Made by a program: the position numbers and the translations under genes
Assembly: GCA_903936705.1 (NCBI GenBank)
Contig: CAIZWN010000015.1
Coordinates: 1-64,000 of the forward strand
Length of the DNA: 64,000 nucleotides
Origin: an uncultured Myxococcales bacterium
Lineage (GTDB): Bacteria > Myxococcota_A > UBA9042 > DTJE01
Direction: 5' to 3'
Shown: positions 24,106 through 32,709 of the stretch, piece by piece
Position numbering within the stretch: the first letter of the stretch is position 1
Layout: every line of letters begins with the position of its first letter
The notes under the pieces: model-generated
What the model was told of the DNA's origin: nothing
Databases searched by the model: none
The model's input: only the letters and a program-made list of their open reading frames with translations

Positions 24106-25866
24106 ATGCAGAATCGCCCAGTCGTTCTCACCATATTGACCCTGTTGTTGGTGCCGGTCCTGGTTTTTCCGCTGCATGCAAATGCGCAAACACTGCCGAC
24201 TAATCCCGAGGTCGAATCTGAGGTCAGCAGAGCAATCCAGGAGTCGGCGGCGGCATGCGGCGTAATAGGCGAGCCTAGCGTCGTACGTCTTGAAATCGTC
24301 AATCCGATGCTTGGGGGCGACCGGATCCTTGGCGAGTTCAAGGCCCACATCTCGATCGGCGTGATGTTCCAGGGCAAGCCTAGGGAATGCGACATGGAGG
24401 CCGCCTTCTCCTTCATGCGTACCTCCGGCGGGTGGAAGTTCGAGGGCATCCAGAAAAAGGGCGCCCTGCCCATTCCAGCCGGGGCGACACCCCTGGCCGA
24501 AGCCCAGGCAAGGCAAGAGCGGTCGGGACCAACCCCCGCTCAGGCCCCGCTCATCTACCCGACCGGCCCCGAGATCGAGAGCGACGTCAGAAACGCCCTT
24601 GGAGAAAGCGAGACAGCATGCGGCCAGATCGGCATGCCCCGAGTCTTGCGCATGAAGGTTGGGACGGTGGCGGCCGGCAAGGATCAGGTCGTCGGCGATG
24701 CGCAGGCACGCCTCTCGGTCGATGTAATGTTCCAGGACAAGCCCAAGGAATGTGATTTGGACACGGGATTCTCGTACATACGAACCTCGAAGGGGTGGAG
24801 GTTCCAGGGGCTCAACAAGAAGGGTTCCGTTGCGGTCCCAGCCGAGTCTACCCCACTGGACCTGGCAACCGGCAGAGCATGGAATGACCTCGCAGGCTCG
24901 TGGCAGTGGGTCCAGTTCTGGCAGGGCAAGGACGGCATCATGCGGATCGAGGGGACCGCCGAGTTCGTGCGACGATCGAGTGACGAGTACGCGGTGACCA
25001 ACGCCTGGAAGAACAAAGGCCAGGACAGGACCAGCGAGACCGTGGGCAAGCTCGCGAACGGCTTTCTGTCGCTGACGGATCCCAAGAACCCTGCCGTTCT
25101 GGTTGTGTATGCCATTGGCGGGGTGGACGGGTGCCTGACTGGTTTTGGGGAGTGGGAAGCTAACGGCCAACCCGCAGGTGCTGGCTTGCAACTGTGCCGC
25201 CAGGGCCGAGCCCCATCCGAAGAGATTATTCGTGGATGGAGCATCGATCGTGCGTTCCAGATGAGCGCTGATATCCTCAGTTGGCCGGGCGTCCTTTCAA
25301 CACCGTCCGCAAAGCACATATCCCACTGGCTCGGACTACTCAAGCATACCTATATCGGCGGACGGACTGGCCAGGATTTCCAGGTACCCGAAGGACTCCA
25401 GCCCGGCCTCTACTTCCGATCGGGACCGTTCCTGGTCGGTGCGACCCGGGTCCCGAAGGACGACTTTCTAGAGGTAGGCGGAAGCGTCGCCATGAAGACC
25501 GGTCCAGGTGTTCGGCTCCTATACGGCTTTTCAGAGGTGCTGGCCCATTCCTCGATTTCTGCCAACTTGTTCGTGAACCGCCTTGACGTGAAGGACGCTG
25601 GCACGATGCCGGCTAAGGATGTCGAGGTCGACAACAAGGCAATGAACGGCAGCCCGGACTGGAAGCGCCTGGTACCTCGACAGGGGCCGGTGGTCTTCTC
25701 ATTCGGTGCCTTGAAGAAGCCAGGGAACGAGTTCATCGGCGTCCACGATGGCACCCTCAAGGACACGAAGAGCCTCGCTGCCCCGGAGGGGCCCTTGGTG
25801 TTCGTCGGCATCGTTACCCAGCAGACATCCGTGGACCAGGCCATCCTGAAGCCGCTTGGTCAGTAG
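24106..25866 (+). CDS. Secreted protein with an internal domain duplication
   Basis: 586 residues. ATG at 24106 with AAGGAGGAA upstream; signal peptide cleaved near PLHANAQ. Two homologous repeats of about 100 residues (about 28-130 and 148-245) each begin P-x-x-PE(V/I)ES(D/E)V and share a Cys in the first helix (AACG/TACG), VMFQ(G/D)KP(R/K)EC and a (M/I)RTS-GW(R/K)F-G-KKG end. The C-terminal part (about 250-586) has GSWQWVQFWQGKDGIMRI and several beta-rich stretches, ending in VFVGIVTQQTSVDQAIL. No known family recognised. The repeats may form a bi-lobed periplasmic or extracellular binding module with one disulfide each. A candidate promoter lies upstream; it is a single-gene unit. Confidence 0.82.
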   Translation: MQNRPVVLTILTLLLVPVLVFPLHANAQTLPTNPEVESEVSRAIQESAAACGVIGEPSVVRLEIVNPMLGGDRILGEFKAHISIGVMFQGKPRECDMEAAFSFMRTSGGWKFEGIQKKGALPIPAGATPLAEAQARQERSGPTPAQAPLIYPTGPEIESDVRNALGESETACGQIGMPRVLRMKVGTVAAGKDQVVGDAQARLSVDVMFQDKPKECDLDTGFSYIRTSKGWRFQGLNKKGSVAVPAESTPLDLATGRAWNDLAGSWQWVQFWQGKDGIMRIEGTAEFVRRSSDEYAVTNAWKNKGQDRTSETVGKLANGFLSLTDPKNPAVLVVYAIGGVDGCLTGFGEWEANGQPAGAGLQLCRQGRAPSEEIIRGWSIDRAFQMSADILSWPGVLSTPSAKHISHWLGLLKHTYIGGRTGQDFQVPEGLQPGLYFRSGPFLVGATRVPKDDFLEVGGSVAMKTGPGVRLLYGFSEVLAHSSISANLFVNRLDVKDAGTMPAKDVEVDNKAMNGSPDWKRLVPRQGPVVFSFGALKKPGNEFIGVHDGTLKDTKSLAAPEGPLVFVGIVTQQTSVDQAILKPLGQ

Positions 25867-25947
25867 CGACGGACGGCCGTGAAATGCATTTAGGTCTTCA
25901 TCCGCGCTTGGCGATACCCGACTTTCATCAAGCTCCGAATGACTTTG

Positions 25948-27144
25948 TCAGCCAATCGCTGACCGCAGGGTCCGCGCCATGCACCTAACCAGGTTCCCGT
26001 CGTCGTCGCGGTCGTGCATTGATCCCCCCTGGCATGCGGCCCACTCGCCACAGGACGCACACTGGCCTTGATGCAGGCGCGATCGATTGCGAAATGGCTG
26101 GAAGCGGTCACGCCAGACCTCGGACACCCGATCGACGCGTGCATCGCCCTGGACGTTGAATCCGGAATGTATGACGGGACAGCCCACGATGCGCCCGTCG
26201 TGCTCGATTCCCAGGACCGTCACGCCGGCACGGCAGTAAAGAAACGATCCACGCAGCAAGCCCCCTTCCCACTCCAGGCCGCACCACCCGTCGTCCACGA
26301 ACTCGATTTCCAGCGACCTGCGGCCCTCGCGAAATGCCACGCGCTGCTCGGCCACCCACGAAAGGACCCGACGCAGGTCCGCTGGAGCAAGCACCTCGTC
26401 CGGAGCATCTGCCGCCCGTCCCACGGGGAAGATCGCCGACATGCGGGCGAACCTGATGCCCAGATCCTCGAAGCGCTGGAAGACCGCCGGAACCTCGGTC
26501 AGATTCAGTGGCGATGCGGCGCAGATGGTCGTCGTGCCCAGGTCGGGATACCGCCGCTGCACGTACTCGATGGCGCGCCAGGTATTGGCGCCAGCCGATG
26601 CATCACCGCGCAATACCCGCTGGGCCTCACCGACCCCGTCCACCGAAATCGTCGGGCATCGCATACCGGCGTCCACCAGTCGATCCACCAGCGACAAATC
26701 GCGGCCGTAGGCGACTCCGTTCGAATCAACGGCCACCGTGCGAAAGCCCAGCCGCACCATGTATTCGACGATCTCGACCAGATCCGGCCGCAAGGTCGCC
26801 TCGCCACCGGTGATCCCGATCATTATTCCCGCCGGGTCGAAGTCCTGGGCCATCTGGGCGAACACGCGCTTGACCTCGTCGGTCGAAAGGTCGGCGCCGG
26901 GACTTTCCTCGGTTGGCAACACGCAATAGCGGCAGCGCAGGTTGCAGCGCCGGGTGGCCATCCATATGACGAAGCGCAACTTCGGGTGCGCAAGGATATG
27001 CCTGAAGTTCGATCGCCACTCGTCCAGGCTGGCGCGAAACGCAGGATCCCTTACGCGGGCGGCCTGGATCGACGGCAGGACCCGCTGGAACGCTGGCGAG
27101 GGCGCGCAGGGTTTGCATGGTTCGCATGGATCGCCAGGCTTCAC
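25948..27144 (-). CDS. Radical SAM enzyme with C-terminal SPASM-like cysteines
   Basis: 398 residues from GTG at 27144, whose GTGA overlaps the stop of the upstream repeat lipoprotein. N-terminal CxxCxxC (DPCEPCKPC, residues 7-13), then helices, then the 4Fe-4S motif C67-x3-C71-x2-C74 in RRCNLRCRYC. The family GGE-type SAM motif is IGITGGEATLRPDL. The C-terminal half has paired Cys (FLYCRAGVTVLG, RIVGCPVIH) and a final cluster (QCASCGEWAACQGG) like a SPASM or twitch auxiliary cluster domain. Such enzymes modify peptides or proteins, for example crosslinking or epimerisation. Substrate is inferred to be the upstream lipoprotein, with which it is translationally coupled. Confidence 0.93.
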   Translation of the reverse strand: MKPGDPCEPCKPCAPSPAFQRVLPSIQAARVRDPAFRASLDEWRSNFRHILAHPKLRFVIWMATRRCNLRCRYCVLPTEESPGADLSTDEVKRVFAQMAQDFDPAGIMIGITGGEATLRPDLVEIVEYMVRLGFRTVAVDSNGVAYGRDLSLVDRLVDAGMRCPTISVDGVGEAQRVLRGDASAGANTWRAIEYVQRRYPDLGTTTICAASPLNLTEVPAVFQRFEDLGIRFARMSAIFPVGRAADAPDEVLAPADLRRVLSWVAEQRVAFREGRRSLEIEFVDDGWCGLEWEGGLLRGSFLYCRAGVTVLGIEHDGRIVGCPVIHSGFNVQGDARVDRVSEVWRDRFQPFRNRSRLHQGQCASCGEWAACQGGSMHDRDDDGNLVRCMARTLRSAIG

Positions 27145-28007
27145 GGCGTCTTCACGCAGGCGCTGGCGATTCCAACGTCCTCGCAGGTGGACCCGGAGGG
27201 ACATGGCGCCCCGTCAGGTTCGCAGACGATCGGCAGGCAGGCATCGGTTGCCGCGATGCAAAAAATGTCCGGCGGGCAGGCATCGCGGCAGAAATTCTGG
27301 GGCGACGAACATGTATCGGCAATTGGCGCGCACTTGTCCGCGAACCCGTCGGGAACCTGCGCCGGCTGCCGGATACAGGTCTTCATCGTCGAGCCGCTCC
27401 TTTTGTTGTCATACGGGAAGCAGACCGAGCCTTCAGGACAGGCATCGTTTGCTCCACACGCCAGAGGCATGCACGCCGGAATACCGCATCCCGGCACTGG
27501 AGCAATGCAGATCGCCTCGTTGGCGCAGACATATTCCTGGATGCAGTCGCCATCGACCACACAAGCGGCCTTGAATCCACCCTTTGGCTGAACCGGCGGT
27601 GCGTCCGAACCAGGGTCGAACGGCGCAATTGCAATCATCTCCGGAGGCGCATCAGTCGGGCCCACGTCAAACGGCGCGATCGCGATCACATCGGGAGGCG
27701 CATCCATCGGCCCTTGATCGTACGGCGCGATTGCAATCGCCTCGGGCCAGACGTAGTCGATCTGGCCGGGATCGAAAGGCGGCGCAATGGCAATGACCTC
27801 GGGGTCCACCCAGCCGTCGGGCATGTCGGGGCGATCCGCAACCACATCAACCGGGACATCCACCTTGTCCTTGTCGTCATCAGCAGGGCATCCTGTCAGC
27901 CCCAGGGGTGCCAGAATCATCATCGCGCCACCCGTGTACAAGCGGCGACGGTCCAGCCAGCGTGGTCGTAGCCTGCTGCGCGCAGTGCCCTCGCTATCCC
28001 CTGCCAT
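27141..28007 (-). CDS. Lipoprotein with four IAIAP repeats and a Cys-rich domain, candidate radical SAM substrate
   Basis: 288 residues. The start at 28007 has GGAGG upstream. A basic N-terminus (possibly Tat-like: RRRLYTGGAMM) leads to lipobox LTGC at about 40. Residues about 65-135 hold four tandem repeats of roughly 16-20 residues with the core (V/A/M)IAIAP(F/Y/P) followed by acidic residues and Gly/Pro (for example DAPPDVIAIAPFDVGP). Residues about 140-288 are Cys-rich with about 20 Cys in CxxxxxC and CxxxC spacings (CVVDGDCIQEYVC, CGANDACPEGSVC). The stop overlaps the radical SAM start. Repeated cores beside such an enzyme are typical of multi-core modified peptides; here they lie in an exported lipoprotein. 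Confidence 0.85.
   Translation of the reverse strand: MAGDSEGTARSRLRPRWLDRRRLYTGGAMMILAPLGLTGCPADDDKDKVDVPVDVVADRPDMPDGWVDPEVIAIAPPFDPGQIDYVWPEAIAIAPYDQGPMDAPPDVIAIAPFDVGPTDAPPEMIAIAPFDPGSDAPPVQPKGGFKAACVVDGDCIQEYVCANEAICIAPVPGCGIPACMPLACGANDACPEGSVCFPYDNKRSGSTMKTCIRQPAQVPDGFADKCAPIADTCSSPQNFCRDACPPDIFCIAATDACLPIVCEPDGAPCPSGSTCEDVGIASACVKTP
27604..27806 (-). repeat. Four tandem coding repeats (IAIAP cores) in the lipoprotein
   Basis: Codons for four degenerate copies of the IAIAP(F/Y)D unit, each 48-60 bases, recognisable in DNA as recurring GGCGCGATTGCAATC-like blocks on the plus strand. The copies diverge more at third positions than in the core protein motif, suggesting selection on the IAIAP core. 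This is seen directly; the role as modification site is inferred. Confidence 0.75.
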
Positions 28008-28139
28008 GTCCCGGCCTCCAACAACAATGCCCAGCAATGTTAGGAAAATGGGGCGGCAGTGCGCAAGGTGCGATATTTCGAGCGGTTCGCAAATGCCCTT
28101 GGTACTGGCAAGGGTTATCCTGATGAACAAGCTCCACAT

Positions 28140-28351
28140 GATGTGATGTCGATGACGAACAGGAATTGCTTGGGCCTAACTTCGTTCACGAAGTGGCGTC
28201 AGGTTCAAAATTTCCCATGATGAGGTCGTGGGAGCCAGGCTCTCGACAACCAGGGTGTCGGGTTCAGCCCCCTTGATACCAGGCTAACGATGACGTTTTG
28301 CGGTTGAGGTGTCTTACACTCTTCACCCGACAGATGGTCCCGCAAGGTATC
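28140..28351. other. Intergenic, lower GC
   Basis: About 210 bases between HepT and the divergent region, visibly lower in GC than the neighbouring genes. A short hairpin (ACTTCG-TTCA-CGAAGT, 28179-28194) is present. No coding frame or recognisable site is seen. Confidence 0.35.
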
Positions 28352-28687
28352 CTATGCCAACTCGATCCGCGCAAGATGGGACGCCAGTTCCGGAACCCCG
28401 GTAGTGATGGCATCCCAAAGGATGTCCTCGTCGATGCCAAAGTAGCCATGAATGAGTAGATCCCGCATCCCCGTGATCTGCACCCATGGAATCGCCGGGT
28501 TGGCCAAGCGCACGTCATCAGGAACGTGCTTCGCTGCCTCCCCAAGAACAAGAAGGTTCCGGATCACGGCATCGTAGGTTTTTGCGTCGGCCACAAAGGA
28601 TTCGCGGTCTATGCCCGAAGTCCACTCGATGACCTTCCGGGCAGCTTCCCGCATGTCGTCGATGTAGAGGTCATAGTCCCGGGACAT
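28352..28687 (-). CDS. hepT: HepT-like HEPN ribonuclease toxin
   Basis: 111 residues from ATG 28687, with GAGG seven bases upstream and a 17-base overlap with the preceding mntA-like gene. DUF86/HEPN fold: N-terminal YDLYIDDMREAARKVIEW, central VIRNLLVLGEAAKHVPDDVR, and the catalytic R-x4-H motif of HEPN ribonucleases in MRDLLIHGYFGID. HepT proteins are RNA-cleaving toxins neutralised by MntA-type nucleotidyltransferases, which AMPylate the Tyr near the RX4-6H motif. The Tyr of HGYF is in place. The two genes form a type VII toxin-antitoxin pair. Confidence 0.92.
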   Translation of the reverse strand: MSRDYDLYIDDMREAARKVIEWTSGIDRESFVADAKTYDAVIRNLLVLGEAAKHVPDDVRLANPAIPWVQITGMRDLLIHGYFGIDEDILWDAITTGVPELASHLARIELA

Positions 28688-28991
28688 GTACGGCCTCGCG
28701 CAGAATTCTGGGTCCAATTCTGGGATGAAGGGCGTTTCCCGTCACCAGATCCACCCGCCTGCCCAATTGCAGTTCCAAAAAGATTTTCAAATCCATGAAT
28801 GGCAGAAAGCGGGCAGGCCCTTCAAACCTGACCAGGATATCCACGTCGCTATCAGGACCAGCCTCCCCCCGGGACACTGAGCCAAACACCGACAATTCCA
28901 GAACACCGAAGCGGACCTGCAAGACGTCGCGACAACCGGCAAGCCTTGCCATCACATCTTCAAGGTGCAAGGTTGTCTGGTGCTCGGCCAT
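28671..28991 (-). CDS. mntA: MntA-like minimal nucleotidyltransferase antitoxin
   Basis: 106 residues, start at 28991 (MAEHQTTLHLEDVMARL); the frame extends further upstream without support. Classical MNT motif GSX10DXD is present exactly: GSVSRGEAGPDSDVD, followed by LVRFEGPARFLPFMDLK. Antitoxins of this family inactivate HepT by polyAMPylation. It lies directly upstream of and overlaps hepT. The pair is probably a stable chromosomal module near mobile-element debris (the IS91 relic 174 bases away). Confidence 0.92.
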   Translation of the reverse strand: MAEHQTTLHLEDVMARLAGCRDVLQVRFGVLELSVFGSVSRGEAGPDSDVDILVRFEGPARFLPFMDLKIFLELQLGRRVDLVTGNALHPRIGPRILREAVHVPGL

Positions 28992-29164
28992 ACGGCAGTT
29001 TAGCGTCCGTGCGACATCCGTGCAATGCCTCGCAGCCCTGGCCCAGCCCTGGCCGGAAGTCGGCGGGCGGGGGATGGGCAAATTCGCAGGTATGCAGGTC
29101 TTGTGCGCGTTCGTGGTGTTGTCTGCAGAGGAAAACTGGTGTCTTTAGAATGGCGGTGTTGTGA

Positions 29165-29345
29165 GGTGCGGGATCAGTGGCCGCGATACAGCGCTTTGGC
29201 GGCATACTGAACTTGAATCCTCATACGCATGTTCTTGCACCGGACGGCCTGTTTGTTCCTGATTCTGCAAGTGTCCCCGATGCCCCAGGCGGGCTGGTGT
29301 TCGTCCAACTGCCGAAGCCAACCGACCAGAAATCGCTTGGGCGAA
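29165..29345 (+). pseudogene. IS91-family transposase fragment
   Basis: Plus-strand frame from 29165 reads GAGSVAAIQRFGGILNLNPH followed by THVLAPDGLFV and LVFVQLPKPTDQ. The IQRFGxxLNLNPHxHxLxxDGxF sequence is diagnostic of IS91/ISCR Y2 transposases. An in-frame TGA at 29162-29164 and loss of both ends show that only about 55 residues remain. It lies between the toxin-antitoxin pair and the 3' end of the glycosidase-like gene. IS91 elements move by rolling circle and can carry adjacent DNA, so this relic may mark past gene import. No terminal sequences were recognised. Confidence 0.72.
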
Positions 29346-29361
29346 CTCGCACTGCCCCGAA

Positions 29362-31425
29362 TCAGCGGCCAATCCGGACCTTGGAGGTACCATCCGATCC
29401 TATCGCGACCGCGATGTCGGCCATTCTGGTGCCCGCGCGAACATCGAACGCCGCGAGCGTCACGATTTCGCCAGGGGCGCCGGCCAGTTCCGCAAGGATG
29501 ACGTCGCCCTCAAGCTTCAGCGCCGAGAAACGCCGATCGGCCATCGTCACGAACTTGTCCTTCTCGCCAAGCAGCGCAATCCCGTTCGACAGTACCGGCG
29601 CCAGGACGACATAGGCGTGATCGGCGTTGCCAGGTGCCACCGGCAGTTCCAGCCGGCCCTCGACTACCACGGCCTGATCCAGCCGCATGTCCCAGGCGAC
29701 CACCTGTCCGACAACCCCCAGGTCGTCCTCCAGATTCACCCCCCAATCCGTCACCGCCGATGGATAGTGGAACATTCCCTCAACAGGCACGCCGTCATAC
29801 GAAACCAATGCAAACAGGCGGTCCGAATCGCTGCGGTCGGGATGCTCGGATGCAAGGTGGAACGCGGCCAGATAGGTCCACACCCCAAGCCCGTCACGCG
29901 TGGACTTGGCAACCACTGTGTACGGCCTGGTGTGCGGCAGGAACATCGCGTCTATTGGGACTGCCGGCCGGTCCGGCTTCAGCAGCAGGCCGTCCCGGCG
30001 GCAGGTCTTCAGCAGCAGGGCACTATCGGCAAGGCCCACCTCGTCGCTGGCGCCGACCATGCCGGCCGACAGGATGCTTATCAGCGCCTCGGCCTCGCCA
30101 CGCGATTCCGACGACTGGAAGTTGTCCTTGAACGGCCAGGCGCCCAGGGCGCGCGCCAGCATATTGACCGTGTGGAACTGCGGCCAGAAGGACTCCTTTG
30201 ACAGATCCTTCTGGTAGTCGATCGAGGTGCGAATTGAAGTCACCCCTGGCAGGTCAACGGCAGCCAGCAGATGCGCACTGGACGCCATGCAGGCCTGCAC
30301 CGTCAATCCCTTTGAAACTGCGGCGTCGTGAACCGAACGCCACCACGATTCGGACCGGCCAGTCGCCTGGCGAATCCATGGCAGCCCTTCCCACTGCGCC
30401 ACCAGCCAATCCTGCTCGTAGGTGACCGCGCCCCACGATTTGGCGCTGGCGGCCAGTTCCTCGTAAACCGCACCGCCAATCGGCAAAGCCATCTGCTCGC
30501 CTTCGACCCACTGGCCCGTGCCCCTATAGATGCTGTCCTTGGCAAACCACCGATTATGCAGGACAAGAGGCCATCCCAGCGCCTTCTGGAAGGCTGCCAT
30601 TCCGTCCGGAAACATCTCGGGTAATGGAGCCCACTCGATCACTCCACCCCACGGATTGAGGCCCGTACCTTCGGCCTTCCTGTACCACCACGAGTCAAGC
30701 TGCAAGTACCCGTAAGGGATCCCTCGAGTCATCGCGTCGTCGCGCACCGCCAGCATGGTCTGCGCCTGGTTCATTCCCGCTTGGGTCGCGTAGTAGTAGA
30801 ACGCGCCATTGTCGGTCCAGTACCCCAGGTAGGAAAGGCCCGCGTCGGCATACCGATCAACCGGCTTGCGCCCGCGGTCTGCAAGCAACCGCGCCCCCCA
30901 GGCGTCGATGGTAGCCGCGATTCCCTTGCCCTCGATCACCAGCCAGCGCTGTGACCACCCGGCCGGCACCTCGTCCACCTCGCCAGGAATACCGGACTTG
31001 ACCGCACTTCCTTCGACCCAGACCAGTGCGTCGAACGGGTGTTCCATCGGACCCACGACCATCGCATCGAAGGTGTCCGAATAAAGCACTATCGGCCCGA
31101 ACGAGGGCACGGAAGAAAGCGACGGAGGCATCATCGGCGACGTACGAAAAGCCAGCACGTGCCGATAGCGAGGGTCAGCCTGGATATCCGGCCAGGAAAT
31201 GGCCGGAGTTGCGAAGGAACCCGTAGCGATGCCCTGCCTTGACGAATCGATCCGGCGCTCGATGATGCGTTCGACAAACTCGGGGGGTGGCACCTCGACA
31301 TCCGCGGTTCCCGGATCGCTTTGGCTATCCAGGGCGCCACCATGATCCGACGTGCCGCACCCGAACACCACGATTGACGCCAGAAACAACGTCATTCCTG
31401 CCACAGGCAATCCGACCTCCCGCAT
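29362..31425 (-). CDS. Lipoprotein, clan-D-like TIM-barrel glycoside hydrolase
   Basis: 687 residues. The start at 31425 has GAGGAGAAGG upstream; lipobox ASIVVFGC, then a short Asp-rich linker (SQSDPGTADVEVPPP). The catalytic-type region (about 240-530) shows DxW-type barrel motifs: YGYLQLDSWWYR, PLVLHNRWF, GAVTYEQDWLV, and an acidic segment TSIRTSIDYQKD. The pattern resembles GH36/raffinose-synthase-like alpha-galactosidases. N- and C-terminal beta-rich regions flank it (ALVWVEGSAVKS, VVVEGRLELPVAPG). Catalytic Asp identity is uncertain. Probably outer-membrane-anchored or secreted, acting on extracellular glycans; it lies divergently from the threonine aldolase gene. Confidence 0.72.
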   Translation of the reverse strand: MREVGLPVAGMTLFLASIVVFGCGTSDHGGALDSQSDPGTADVEVPPPEFVERIIERRIDSSRQGIATGSFATPAISWPDIQADPRYRHVLAFRTSPMMPPSLSSVPSFGPIVLYSDTFDAMVVGPMEHPFDALVWVEGSAVKSGIPGEVDEVPAGWSQRWLVIEGKGIAATIDAWGARLLADRGRKPVDRYADAGLSYLGYWTDNGAFYYYATQAGMNQAQTMLAVRDDAMTRGIPYGYLQLDSWWYRKAEGTGLNPWGGVIEWAPLPEMFPDGMAAFQKALGWPLVLHNRWFAKDSIYRGTGQWVEGEQMALPIGGAVYEELAASAKSWGAVTYEQDWLVAQWEGLPWIRQATGRSESWWRSVHDAAVSKGLTVQACMASSAHLLAAVDLPGVTSIRTSIDYQKDLSKESFWPQFHTVNMLARALGAWPFKDNFQSSESRGEAEALISILSAGMVGASDEVGLADSALLLKTCRRDGLLLKPDRPAVPIDAMFLPHTRPYTVVAKSTRDGLGVWTYLAAFHLASEHPDRSDSDRLFALVSYDGVPVEGMFHYPSAVTDWGVNLEDDLGVVGQVVAWDMRLDQAVVVEGRLELPVAPGNADHAYVVLAPVLSNGIALLGEKDKFVTMADRRFSALKLEGDVILAELAGAPGEIVTLAAFDVRAGTRMADIAVAIGSDGTSKVRIGR

Positions 31426-31624
31426 GTCCTTCTCCTCAACGAAGTCCCCGCGAAGAATGCACTTGACTGGCCGCAGGTTCAAGCGCGCCGCAAACCCCAT
31501 TTGCCAGCGTCGTTCCTGCAAGACAGCGCCTGCCGCTTGTACCCGAAAGGAATTGCCCCTCCCCCCGACAGCGGTTGACTTCCGGACTGGCGCCCCGGAA
31601 ACTCGGTGCCGCGGAGGTGTCCGA

Positions 31625-32671
31625 ATGAACCAAATCGTCGATCTGCGCAGCGATACCGTGACCCGGCCGACCGTTGAGATGCGGGCTGCCATGCTGGCCG
31701 CCCCTCTCGGCGACGACGTGTTCGGCGACGACCCCAGCGTGAACGCCCTGCAGGACAGGATCGCGGACATGCTGGGCTTCGAGTCAGCGCTGTTCATGGC
31801 TTCCGGCACGCAAAGCAACCTGTGCGGAATCCTTTCGCACTGCCAGCGCGGCGACGAGTACCTGGTGGGCCAGATGGCACATTGTTACCGATGGGAGGGC
31901 GGTGGAGCAGCCGTTTTCGGCAGTGTGCAGCCACAGCCCCTGGTAAACCAGCCTGATGGCAGCCTGGCGCTGGACGACATTACAGCCGCAATCAAGCCCG
32001 ATGATCCCCACTTCGCACGCACCCGCCTGCTGGCCCTGGAGAACACCTGGCAGGGCCGCCTGCTGCCGATGGAGTACATGCAGCAGGCAACGCGACTGGC
32101 ACGCAGCAAGGGTCTGGCGTGCCACCTTGACGGTGCGCGATTGTTCAACGCCGCCGTACGGCAAGCGGAAAACTCCGAGACAACCCCGCAAAACGAGGCG
32201 GCCCGCATCGCCGGTTGTTTCGACAGCGTATCGGTGTGTTTCAGCAAGGGCCTCGGGGCGCCGGTCGGGTCGGCCCTGTGCGGCACGCGTGAACTGGTGG
32301 CCCGGGCTCGCCGGATCAGGAAAATGGCAGGCGGCGGCATGCGTCAGGCTGGAATGCTGGCGGCGGCGGCGAACCACGCGCTGGATCACAACGTCCAGCG
32401 CATGACACAAGACCACTTGCTGGCCAGGACGCTGGCCGACGGTCTTGCCGGTATCGAGGGCCTTCAACCGGAAGCGCCGCAGACCAACATTCTTTTTGCC
32501 GAACTGACCGGATCTGCCCGCGAGCGCGGACCCGAACTGGTGAAATTCCTGCTGGACCGGAACATCCTTATTACGGGTAGCCGCCAGCTTAGATTCGTCA
32601 CCCACCTGGACGTGGATGCCACCGGGATCGCCAGGACGGTCGCGGCAATCAGGACGTTCTTCGGCAGGTGA
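31625..32671 (+). CDS. Low-specificity threonine aldolase
   Basis: 348 residues. Start at 31625, with GGAGG upstream. PLP-dependent fold I: LRSDTVTRPTVEMR at the N-terminus, PLGDDVFGDDPSVNALQ, the PLP-contact region LDGARLFNAAVR and the Schiff-base Lys in SVCFSKGLGAPVGS, plus FVTHLDVDATGI near the end. The enzyme cleaves L-threonine and related beta-hydroxy amino acids to glycine and an aldehyde, and acts in the cytoplasm. A 38-base gap separates it from the downstream antiporter gene on the same strand; co-transcription is possible. Confidence 0.95.
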   Translation: MNQIVDLRSDTVTRPTVEMRAAMLAAPLGDDVFGDDPSVNALQDRIADMLGFESALFMASGTQSNLCGILSHCQRGDEYLVGQMAHCYRWEGGGAAVFGSVQPQPLVNQPDGSLALDDITAAIKPDDPHFARTRLLALENTWQGRLLPMEYMQQATRLARSKGLACHLDGARLFNAAVRQAENSETTPQNEAARIAGCFDSVSVCFSKGLGAPVGSALCGTRELVARARRIRKMAGGGMRQAGMLAAAANHALDHNVQRMTQDHLLARTLADGLAGIEGLQPEAPQTNILFAELTGSARERGPELVKFLLDRNILITGSRQLRFVTHLDVDATGIARTVAAIRTFFGR

Positions 32672-32709
32672 TCGCCCGTCCTTGAACGCGTTCGTGCTAC
32701 CTTACGACA

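Noticed and set aside
27604-27806. The IAIAP repeats as a CRISPR array
   Set aside because: The units are in-frame coding repeats without unique spacers of constant length.
28179-28194. Hairpin after the HepT region as a terminator or att site
   Set aside because: Six-base stem without T-run or direct repeats; too weak to call.
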